A DNA stretch of 64,000 nucleotides from Paracoccus haematequi. Lineage in GTDB: Bacteria; Pseudomonadota; Alphaproteobacteria; Rhodobacterales; Rhodobacteraceae. The notes beneath the pieces were generated by a model, which did no database searches, was not told where the DNA came from, and saw nothing but the letters and a program-made list of their open reading frames with translations. The stretch covers positions 229,402 to 293,401 of the forward strand of contig CAMCVS010000001.1 in assembly GCA_945881965.1 (NCBI GenBank). Direction: 5' to 3'. Made by a program: the position numbers and the translations under genes. Shown here one piece after another: positions 26,828 to 33,567 of this stretch; within the stretch, counting starts at the first letter, position 1, and every line of letters starts with the position of its first letter.

Positions 26828-27903
26828 TCCGGCTGGAAAAGCGGCGGATGCCGTCGCAGGTCTGGACATGGGCGGCACCGGTGGTGGCGGTGCTGGCCAC
26901 GATGGTGGCGGGCGGGGCGGTGTTTGCCGCGCTGGGCAAGGACCCGCTGGTGGCGATCCGCACGATATTCTGGGACCCGCTGTTTTCCGAATTTGCGTTC
27001 TATTACCGCCCGCAACTCATGATCAAGGGCGCGCCTCTGGTGCTGATCGCCATCGGGCTGAGCCTTGGGTTTCGCGCGGGCATCTGGAACATCGGCGCAG
27101 AAGGGCAATACATCATGGGGGCGCTGGCGGGCGCGGGCGTGGCGCTGGCCGCCTATCCGCTGGAAGCGGCGTGGCTGTTCCCGGCGATGGTGATCGCAGG
27201 CGCGCTGGGCGGCTGGGCCTGGGCGATGATACCGGGGCTGTTGAAGGTGACGCTGGGCACCAATGAAATCCTCGTCTCGCTGATGTTGGTCTATGTCGCG
27301 GAAAAGATCCTGGCCGCGATGGCGCTGGGGCTGATGAAGAACCCCGATGGCTTTGGCTTTCCCGGATCGCGCAATCTGCAACAATATCCGTCGGCGACAA
27401 GCTGGATCGACCAGGCGGCGGGGCTGCATTGGGGGGTGGCGGCGGCGTTCATCGCGGTGATTGCGGCCTATGTGCTGTTGTCGCGGCATGTGCTGGGGTT
27501 CCAGATCCGGCTGGCGGGGCAGGCCCCGCGCGCGGCGCGGTTCGCGGGCGTGAACACCGCGCGGCTGGTGCTGTTCTGTCTGGGAACATCGGGCGCATTG
27601 GCGGGAATGGCGGGCCTGTTCGAGGTGGCGGGGCCGTCGGGCGTGGTGTCGATTGATTTCAACGCGGGCTATGGGTTCACCGCCATTATCGTGGCGTTTC
27701 TGGGCCGGTTGCACCCGCTGGGCATCCTGTTGGCGGGCGGGTTGATGGCGTTGACCTATGTCGGCGGCGACATGGCGCAAGCGAATTTGCAACTGCCCAA
27801 GGCGGCGATCCAGTTGTTTCAGGGCATGATGTTGTTCTTCCTGCTGGCGGTGGATGTGTTCACCAACTTTCGCCTGCGGATCAATCTGCGGGGGGCGGCG
27901 TGA
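26824..27903 (+). CDS. Nucleoside/purine ABC transporter permease (first subunit)
   Basis: This 359-residue inner-membrane protein has about eight to ten hydrophobic segments. It also has the BPD_transp_2 family signatures FRAGIWNIGAEGQYIMGA and a late GYGFTAIIVAFLGRLHPLG loop. It matches the NupB/YufP-type permeases of BMP-dependent nucleoside importers. The start is a GTG at 26824. It ends one or four bases into the next permease gene, so the two subunits are probably made in equal amounts. Confidence 0.92.
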   Translation: MIRLEKRRMPSQVWTWAAPVVAVLATMVAGGAVFAALGKDPLVAIRTIFWDPLFSEFAFYYRPQLMIKGAPLVLIAIGLSLGFRAGIWNIGAEGQYIMGALAGAGVALAAYPLEAAWLFPAMVIAGALGGWAWAMIPGLLKVTLGTNEILVSLMLVYVAEKILAAMALGLMKNPDGFGFPGSRNLQQYPSATSWIDQAAGLHWGVAAAFIAVIAAYVLLSRHVLGFQIRLAGQAPRAARFAGVNTARLVLFCLGTSGALAGMAGLFEVAGPSGVVSIDFNAGYGFTAIIVAFLGRLHPLGILLAGGLMALTYVGGDMAQANLQLPKAAIQLFQGMMLFFLLAVDVFTNFRLRINLRGAA

Positions 27904-28811
27904 TGGAAATGCTGATCAACATCGCGGCCTTCATGTTCGTGGCGGCGACGCCGTTGACGCTGGCCGCCATCGGCGAGACGGTGGTGGAGCGCGCGGGTGT
28001 GCTGAACCTGGGTGTCGAGGGCATGATGATCATGGGGGCCATCGTGGGGTTCATGGTAGCGGTCAATTCCGGGTCACCGGTTTTGGGGCTGGTGATGGCG
28101 GCGGCGGGGGGGATGGGTCTGAGCCTGATCTTTGCCTTTGTCACGCAGGTGGCGCTGGCCAATCAGGTGGCCTCCGGTCTGGCGTTGACGCTGTTCGGGC
28201 TGGGGCTGTCGGCGCTGTTGGGACAGGGGTATCAGGGGGTAAAGCCGCCCGCCTTTCCGCAGGGCGATATCCCGCTCTTGGCCGATATCCCGGTGTTGGG
28301 GCCGATCCTGTTCCAGCAAGACCCGGTGGTCTATCTGGCGATTGCGCTGACCGTCGCGGTGTTCGTGTTCCTGCGGTTCAGCCGCGCCGGGCTGGTGTTG
28401 CGCGCGGTGGGGGAAAACCACGATGCCGCCCACGCGCTGGGATACAAGGTGGTGCGCATCCGCATCGCGGCGATTGCGTTCGGCGGGGCCTGCGCGGGGC
28501 TGGGCGGGGCCTATATCAGCCTGATCCGGGTACCGCAGTGGACCGAGGGCATGACCGCCGGGATCGGCTGGATCGCGCTGGCGCTGGTGGTGTTCGGGGC
28601 GTGGCGGCCGCTGTTGGTGGGGCTTGGTGCCTGTATTTTCGGCGGGATCGAGGCGGTGCAGCTGAACTTGCAGGCCGCAGGCGTTGCCATCCCGGTGTCG
28701 TTGCTGGCAATGTCACCTTATCTGATCACCATCCTTGTGCTGGTCATCATGTCTGCGGTCCGAACCGGGGCACCTGCCTCGCTGGGGCGGCCGTTCCACG
28801 CCTCAAGCTGA
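27903..28811 (+). CDS. Nucleoside/purine ABC transporter permease (second subunit)
   Basis: This 302-residue inner-membrane permease is paralogous to its upstream partner and carries the same LNLGVEGMMIMGAI signature and a VVFGAWRPLLVGLGA loop. It pairs with the preceding subunit to form the translocation pore (NupC/YufQ type). The start is either the ATG at 27903 (TGATG overlap) or the GTG at 27900 (GTGA overlap); both lie in frame and differ by one residue. Confidence 0.92.
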   Translation: MEMLINIAAFMFVAATPLTLAAIGETVVERAGVLNLGVEGMMIMGAIVGFMVAVNSGSPVLGLVMAAAGGMGLSLIFAFVTQVALANQVASGLALTLFGLGLSALLGQGYQGVKPPAFPQGDIPLLADIPVLGPILFQQDPVVYLAIALTVAVFVFLRFSRAGLVLRAVGENHDAAHALGYKVVRIRIAAIAFGGACAGLGGAYISLIRVPQWTEGMTAGIGWIALALVVFGAWRPLLVGLGACIFGGIEAVQLNLQAAGVAIPVSLLAMSPYLITILVLVIMSAVRTGAPASLGRPFHASS

Positions 28812-28839
28812 GGCACCGTAACGTAACAGGGGGATACCT

Positions 28840-29913
28840 ATGAAAATTGCGAAACTGCTGGCAACGGCGGCGATGGTTCTGGGGATGGCCACGGCGGCCA
28901 TCGCGCAGGACAAGACCAAGGTTGGCTTTGTCTATGTCGGCCCGGTGGGCGACGGCGGATGGACCTATGAACATGACAAGGCACGTCAGGCCGTGGTGGC
29001 GAAATTCGGCGACAAGGTTGAAACCGTGTTCGTCGAATCCGTGCCCGAAGGCCCGGATGCCGAACGCGTGATGACCCAGATGGCGCTGGAAGGTGCGGAC
29101 CTGATTTTCACCACGTCCTTCGGTTACATGGACCCGACGATCAACGTCGCCGCCAAATTCCCCAAGGTGAAATTCGAACACGCCACCGGGTATAAACGCG
29201 CCGACAACGTCTCGACCTATTCCGCCCGCTTCTACGAAGGGCGCGCGGTGCAGGGCCATATCGCAGGCAAGATGACCAAGTCGAACATCATCGGCTATAT
29301 CGGGTCCTATCCGATCCCCGAAGTGATCCAGGGCATCAATTCGGCCTATATCCACGCGAAAAAGGTCAACCCGAACGTCCAGTTCAAGATCGTCTGGGCG
29401 TTCACCTGGTTTGATCCCGCGAAAGAGGCGGATGCGGCCAAGGTGCTGATCGAACAGGGCGCCGACGTGATCCTGCAACACACGGATTCGACCGCGCCGC
29501 AGGCCGCTGCCAAGGCTGCCGGCAACGTGATCACCTTTGGACAGGCGTCGGACATGAGCGAATACGCCCCGCTGCCGCGCGTGTCGTCGATCATTGACAA
29601 CTGGGCGCCCTATTACATCGCCCGCGTGCAGGCGGTGATGGATGGCTCCTGGACCTCGACCGACACCTGGGACGGCATCGGCCCCGGCATGGTCGGCATC
29701 GGCGAGATCTCGGACGCGGTTCCCGCCGACGTGAAAGCCGAGGCGTTGGCGATGGCCGACGCGCTGGCCAAGGGCACCTATCACCCCTTCACTGGCCCCC
29801 TGAACAAGCAGGACGGTTCGGTCTGGCTGAAAGCGGGTGAAAAGGCGGATGATGGCACGTTGTTGGGCCTGAATTTCTACGTCGAGGGCATCGAAGGCGA
29901 AATTCCGAAGTGA
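28840..29913 (+). CDS. BMP-family substrate-binding protein of the nucleoside/purine transporter
   Basis: This 357-residue periplasmic binding protein has a signal peptide ending ATAAIAQD and no lipobox cysteine, so it is soluble. The BMP (PnrA-like) family features are VGFVYVGPVGDGGWTYEHD near the start, IFTTSFGYMDPTI and HTDSTAPQAAAKAAG. BMP proteins bind nucleosides or purines, and the xanthine dehydrogenase genes upstream suggest a purine base or nucleoside as ligand. A GGGGGA ribosome site precedes the ATG. A terminator-like hairpin follows the stop. Confidence 0.92.
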   Translation: MKIAKLLATAAMVLGMATAAIAQDKTKVGFVYVGPVGDGGWTYEHDKARQAVVAKFGDKVETVFVESVPEGPDAERVMTQMALEGADLIFTTSFGYMDPTINVAAKFPKVKFEHATGYKRADNVSTYSARFYEGRAVQGHIAGKMTKSNIIGYIGSYPIPEVIQGINSAYIHAKKVNPNVQFKIVWAFTWFDPAKEADAAKVLIEQGADVILQHTDSTAPQAAAKAAGNVITFGQASDMSEYAPLPRVSSIIDNWAPYYIARVQAVMDGSWTSTDTWDGIGPGMVGIGEISDAVPADVKAEALAMADALAKGTYHPFTGPLNKQDGSVWLKAGEKADDGTLLGLNFYVEGIEGEIPK

Positions 29914-29930
29914 TCTGACACGAACATTGC

Positions 29931-29958
29931 AAAGCCCGATCCGGTTGGGGCGGGCTTT
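29931..29958. terminator. Terminator-like hairpin after the purine transport operon
   Basis: AAAGCCCG at 29931-29938 pairs perfectly with CGGGCTTT at 29951-29958 across a 12-base loop. It lies between the convergent ends of the BMP gene and the ccdB-like gene and could serve both. The following bases are not a clean T run. Confidence 0.65.
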
Positions 29959-29972
29959 GTCGTGTCGGGCGT

Positions 29973-30263
29973 TCAAACCCCCGCCATCAAGACATCAACC
30001 GCGCGGGTGACCAGATCGCCTTGATCGGCTACGCTGCCTGCGCGGCGAAGCGCGGACCGGCGCACCGCAGCAATCATCCGCGTCGCCAGCACCAGATCAC
30101 GGCCATCATGCCGCAAAATGGGGTTCAGATGCGTGACCGCCGGGTAATCCGTTAGCAACGGGATCACGACCACCGCCGGATCGGGCGGCAGCAGGTCGCT
30201 TTCGACAACGACCATCGCCACCCCGTTATAGGTGGCAACGTCGAACCGGATCAGTCCGTCCAT
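29973..30263 (-). CDS. ccdB: CcdB-like toxin
   Basis: This 96-residue protein resembles the CcdB/MazF-fold toxins, which poison DNA gyrase. It shows FDVATYNGVAMVVVESDLL at the start, VVIPLL and the domain-swapped strand pattern of the family. The three C-terminal residues of F-plasmid CcdB needed for toxicity (Trp-Gly-Ile) are here Ala-Gly-Val, so gyrase poisoning is uncertain. It overlaps its antitoxin gene by 13 bp, which is typical of this pair. It is chromosomal and convergent with the purine operon. Confidence 0.82.
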   Translation of the reverse strand: MDGLIRFDVATYNGVAMVVVESDLLPPDPAVVVIPLLTDYPAVTHLNPILRHDGRDLVLATRMIAAVRRSALRRAGSVADQGDLVTRAVDVLMAGV

Positions 30264-30505
30264 GTTGACCGCCCCGGTCCGACCAGAATATCAGCCAGAG
30301 GATGCGGTGTGCGATCATGCCATGCGGCTTGCGCGGCAAAAGCAGCGGCGTTTTCTGCAAGCCATGCCTGCCGCGTAGCATCGGCCACAGCCCGCGACAG
30401 CGCCGCCTCGGCCACAGCGGACACGTTCAGGCCCAAGTCCTTGGCACGGTCCAGCATCGCGGCGTCAAGGGTCAGCGATGTCTTGCGTTTCTGGGCAGTC
30501 GTCAT
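30251..30505 (-). CDS. ccdA: CcdA-like antitoxin
   Basis: This 84-residue protein has an N-terminal ribbon-helix-helix DNA-binding segment (KRKTSLTLDAAMLDRAKDLG) and a C-terminal acidic, tryptophan-containing region that in CcdA wraps the toxin. It lies upstream of and overlaps ccdB by 13 bp. It should autoregulate the pair through the promoter region 30506-30560. The order, sizes and overlap are those of ccdAB modules. Confidence 0.85.
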   Translation of the reverse strand: MTTAQKRKTSLTLDAAMLDRAKDLGLNVSAVAEAALSRAVADATRQAWLAENAAAFAAQAAWHDRTPHPLADILVGPGRSTWTD

Positions 30506-30648
30506 CTGCCATACTCCCTTGAGCTACCGCCACTAGATACCGTTATTTCAGGATCACAGCAATGCCCCGGCGGTGTCCCGGATATCATACCCGCCCCCCT
30601 TCCCTCGCCCGCGCCCCCGCATTAACCTGCCGCAAAACCGGAGCACCC

Positions 30649-31728
30649 ATGAACGATTTCCTCATCATCGGCGGCGGTATCGCGGGCGTGTCCACGGCGG
30701 CGCGGTTGTCGCATCTGGGGTCCGTGACGCTGTTGGAACGTGAAACCGCGCTGGCCTATCACGCCTCGGGGCGGTCGGCGGCGCTGTTTGAGCAAAGCTA
30801 TGGCAAGCCCTCGACCGTGGCGCTGAACATGGCCAGCCGCGATTACCATATGACCGCCAATGGTGGGGTGCTGTCCCCGCGCGGGTTGATGTTGGTGGCG
30901 GCAGCGGGGCAGGAGGACGCCTTTGCCATCGAGGCGCGCGACATGGACCTGACCGAAATCGCGCCCGCAGACGCCCCGCAGCATTTCGGCCTGTTAAACC
31001 CCGCCACCATCACCCGCGCGGCGCTGTCGGATCATGCCTGGGACATCGACACCGACCGCCTGATCCAGAATTTCGCGCGTGAAGCGCGCGGCAACGGCGC
31101 AATGATCCTGACCGGGAAAGAGGTGACGGCGATCACCCGCACGGCGACGGGTTGGCAGGTGACGACACCGACAGCCACCCATGACGCCCGCCACATCGTC
31201 AACGCCGCCGGGGCCTGGGTCGATGTGGTCGCCGCTTTGGCCGGACTGGCCCCCTTGGGGTTCACGCCCAAGCGCCGGTCCATGGCACGCATCCCGGTGC
31301 CTGCGGGCATGGACCCGTCGGGCTGGGTCATGGTCTTTGCCACGGGTGAGGCATGGTATGCCAAGCCCGACGCGGGCGCGCTGATCGTCTCGCCGTCCGA
31401 GGAAGACCCCGCAGAACCGCATGACGCCTTTGCCGATGACATGGTGCTGGCCGAGGGGCTGGCGCGCTTTGAGGCGCATGTGACCCATCCTGTCACGCGG
31501 ATGCTGGCAAACTGGGCGGGCCTGCGCACCTTTGCCCCCGACCGTTGTCTGGTCATCGGGCCCGATCCGCGCGCGCCCACATTCCTGTGGTGCGCGGGGC
31601 AAGGCGGGTATGGGTTCCAGACCGCGCCCGCCTATTCCGCGCTCTTGGCCGATCTGGTGGCAGGCCGCGCGCCCATGCTGGATGCCGACCTGATCGCCGC
31701 CCTGTCGCCTGAAAGGTTCCTGTCATGA
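30649..31728 (+). CDS. FAD-dependent oxidoreductase of the D-amino-acid oxidase family
   Basis: This 359-residue cytosolic flavoenzyme starts with a Rossmann FAD motif ([17 protein letters not shown]). It has the DAO-family second FAD contact HIVNAAGAWVDVVAAL and the closing CAGQGGYGFQTAP. It resembles DauA-type D-arginine dehydrogenases and glycine/D-amino-acid oxidases; the exact amine substrate cannot be told from the sequence. The start is set by a GGAG element 6 bp before the ATG at 30649. The stop overlaps the next gene by 4 bp. Confidence 0.87.
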   Translation: MNDFLIIGGGIAGVSTAARLSHLGSVTLLERETALAYHASGRSAALFEQSYGKPSTVALNMASRDYHMTANGGVLSPRGLMLVAAAGQEDAFAIEARDMDLTEIAPADAPQHFGLLNPATITRAALSDHAWDIDTDRLIQNFAREARGNGAMILTGKEVTAITRTATGWQVTTPTATHDARHIVNAAGAWVDVVAALAGLAPLGFTPKRRSMARIPVPAGMDPSGWVMVFATGEAWYAKPDAGALIVSPSEEDPAEPHDAFADDMVLAEGLARFEAHVTHPVTRMLANWAGLRTFAPDRCLVIGPDPRAPTFLWCAGQGGYGFQTAPAYSALLADLVAGRAPMLDADLIAALSPERFLS

Positions 31729-32381
31729 CCGGCCATCTGAACCTGCCCGATACAGCGTCTGTTGCCCATCCCGGCCCCGATGGGCGGCTTTACGCGCCCT
31801 CTGCCCAGCGCAACGCGGACGCCATCGCCGCCCTGCTGGACGCCCATCTGCCCGCCACGGGCCGCATGCTGGAACTGGCATCGGGCACCGGCGAACATGC
31901 CGTGGCCTTTGCCGCGCGCTTTCCCGGCATCGACTGGCAACCGACCGATGTGGCCCCGGACCGGCTGACCTCGATCGACGCGCATGCCCGCGCGGCGGGG
32001 CTGCCGAACCTGCGCGCGCCGCTGCGGCTCGATGCCACCGCGCCTGGCTGGGGCGCGCTGACGGACCCCGTGGATGCGATCCTTTTGGTCAACCTGTTCC
32101 ACCTGATCCCGACCACCGCCGCCCAAACCCTGCTGACCGAGGCCGCCGCCGCCCTTGCCCCCGGCGGGCTGTTCATCCTGTATGGTCCGTTCCTGCGCGA
32201 TGGCGTCACCACGTCGGACGGCGACGCGGCGTTCAACGCGAGCCTGACGGCGCAAGACCCCCGCATCGGCTATAAGGACGATTGGGACGTGATCGACTGG
32301 ATCCATGCCCGCTGGCTGACCTTGGTGGATGTGGTGGAAATGCCCGCCAACAACCTCGCCTTCGTGGCGCGCAAGCCCTGA
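31725..32381 (+). CDS. SAM-dependent methyltransferase-like protein (DUF938)
   Basis: This 218-residue protein has the DUF938 layout: N-terminal APSAQRNADAIAALLD, the SAM-binding loop MLELASGTGEHAVAFA, an acidic DVAPDRLTSI strand end, and the mid-protein VNLFHLIPTTAA and LFILYGPF. DUF938 proteins are predicted class I methyltransferases with no well-established substrate. It overlaps the upstream flavoenzyme gene by 4 bp, so the two are probably one operon. Confidence 0.88.
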   Translation: MTGHLNLPDTASVAHPGPDGRLYAPSAQRNADAIAALLDAHLPATGRMLELASGTGEHAVAFAARFPGIDWQPTDVAPDRLTSIDAHARAAGLPNLRAPLRLDATAPGWGALTDPVDAILLVNLFHLIPTTAAQTLLTEAAAALAPGGLFILYGPFLRDGVTTSDGDAAFNASLTAQDPRIGYKDDWDVIDWIHARWLTLVDVVEMPANNLAFVARKP

Positions 32382-32445
32382 TCCAGATCAAGGCATCCGG
32401 CCCGCCGCCGCGTCAAAGGGTCCATGACCCAAAGCGGAGCGCGTG

Positions 32446-32796
32446 ATGACCTTGACCACATCCTGGACCACCCACCTGACCGACACCCGCAACCGCCTGC
32501 GCGGGCTGTACAAAGCCCTGCCCGAGGTGACGCGCGGCTTTGGCACCCTGTCCAAGGCCGTGAAAGACGGCGGTGTGCTGGACATCAAGACCAAGGAATA
32601 CGTGGCGCTGGCTATCTCGATTGCGGTGCAATGCGAAGATTGCATCGCTCTGCACATCGAGGCGCTGGTCAAGGCGGGCTGCACCCGCGACGAACTGGCC
32701 GATGTGCTGGGCATGTGCATCCAGATGGGCGGGGGGCCTGCCACGATGTATGCTGCCAAGGCGCTGGCCTGCTTTGATGAATTGACGGCGGCCTGA
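32446..32796 (+). CDS. AhpD-like carboxymuconolactone decarboxylase family protein
   Basis: This 116-residue protein has the core KTKEYVALAISIAVQCEDCIALHIEALVKAG region, with a C-x2-C redox pair and nearby histidine as in AhpD-type alkylhydroperoxide reductases. This points to thiol peroxidase or disulfide chemistry rather than lactone decarboxylation. The ATG at 32446 follows a GGAG element; a GTG one codon upstream is an alternative. It appears to be a single-gene unit. Confidence 0.9.
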   Translation: MTLTTSWTTHLTDTRNRLRGLYKALPEVTRGFGTLSKAVKDGGVLDIKTKEYVALAISIAVQCEDCIALHIEALVKAGCTRDELADVLGMCIQMGGGPATMYAAKALACFDELTAA

Positions 32797-32836
32797 AATC
32801 GCGCGGCGACCGCGACGGAATGTTCGGTGCCGCGCG

Positions 32837-32854
32837 TTTGGTATACATTCCAAA
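32837..32854. promoter_or_regulatory. Short inverted repeat upstream of the EF-hand gene
   Basis: TTTGG at 32837-32841 and CCAAA at 32850-32854 flank an 8-bp AT-rich centre, 20 bp before the EF-hand start codon. It may be an operator or part of the promoter. The arms are short, so chance is possible. Confidence 0.3.
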
Positions 32855-32874
32855 ATCAGCATGAAAGTTGTCCC

Positions 32875-33378
32875 ATGATCCCCCGCCTGACCACAACCGC
32901 CCTTGCCGTCCTGATCACCACCGCCGCATGGGCGCAGGACCAGACCCCCGGCGCGCATTTCCTGCAAAACTGGGATCTTGACGGCGATGGTGCGGTGACG
33001 TTGCCCGAGGCCCAGGAAAAACGCGCGGACGTGTTCGCGATGTTCGACCAGAACGAGAACGGCCAGCTTGACGCCCCGGAATATGACCTGTTCGACGAAA
33101 CCCGCGCCGCCGACTGCGCCAACAATGCCGCAGGTCATGATAGGGGCGCGATGGCCAATGCCGACGAAGGCATGGCGCGCGCGCTGAACGACACGGATGG
33201 CAATGGTACCGTGACCAAGGCCGAATTCGAAACCGGCAGCGCCACCTGGTTCGCCCGCCTCGACCGCAGCGGCGATGGCCGCGTGACGGCGGATGATTTC
33301 GGCATGGGTCAGGGCCAGGGTCACGGCCTGCATCAGGGCCAGGGCAAGCAGATGGGCCAGAAAAAGACCGGCGGCTGA
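32875..33378 (+). CDS. Secreted EF-hand protein
   Basis: This 167-residue protein has a signal peptide (cleavage after WAQ-D) and four EF-hand-type calcium loops: DLDGDGAVTLPE, DQNENGQLDAPE, DTDGNGTVTKAE and DRSGDGRVTADD. The Gly/Gln/His-rich tail is disordered and could bind other metals. It should act as a periplasmic or extracellular calcium-binding protein. Such EF-hand proteins are common in alphaproteobacteria and their roles are poorly known. The start at 32875 is chosen because it begins the signal peptide. Confidence 0.88.
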   Translation: MIPRLTTTALAVLITTAAWAQDQTPGAHFLQNWDLDGDGAVTLPEAQEKRADVFAMFDQNENGQLDAPEYDLFDETRAADCANNAAGHDRGAMANADEGMARALNDTDGNGTVTKAEFETGSATWFARLDRSGDGRVTADDFGMGQGQGHGLHQGQGKQMGQKKTGG

Positions 33379-33411
33379 TCGCCCCGATTTTCATCCTGTC
33401 GCAGAAACGCG

Positions 33412-33440
33412 AAAGTGCCCGGATCAGGTCCGGGGCATTT
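33412..33440. terminator. Hairpin downstream of the EF-hand gene
   Basis: AAAGTGCCCGGA at 33412-33423 pairs, with one bulge, with TCCGGGGCATTT at 33429-33440. It lies 34 bp after the EF-hand stop and 130 bp beyond the convergent flavoenzyme stop, so it is a likely transcription terminator for one or both. Confidence 0.5.
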
Positions 33441-33549
33441 CTGGCCCCCGTGCCGCCTGCCCGCGCCTGAGCTTGTCCCGGTCCCTCTCGCAGTCCCTAT
33501 CCCGGTCCCGGCTTCTCTGGTTCCTAAATATCCCGGGGGGGCCGCAGGC

Positions 33550-33566
33550 GGGGGGCAGCGCCCCCC
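33550..33566. terminator. GC hairpin at the end of the flavoenzyme gene
   Basis: GGGGGGC at 33550-33556 and GCCCCCC at 33560-33566 form a perfect stem with a 3-base loop, immediately after the minus-strand stop codon at 33568-33570. The adjoining bases contain CCCGGGATATTT on the minus strand, a sequence I remember as common at gene ends in Rhodobacteraceae. The rest of 33441-33549 holds imperfect repeats of GTCCCGG/TCCCT and no gene. Confidence 0.55.
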
Positions 33567-33567
33567 T

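Noticed and set aside
33441-33549. Imperfect GTCCCGG/TCCCT repeats
   Set aside because: The units vary too much in length and sequence to call a defined repeat, and no gene or RNA is evident.
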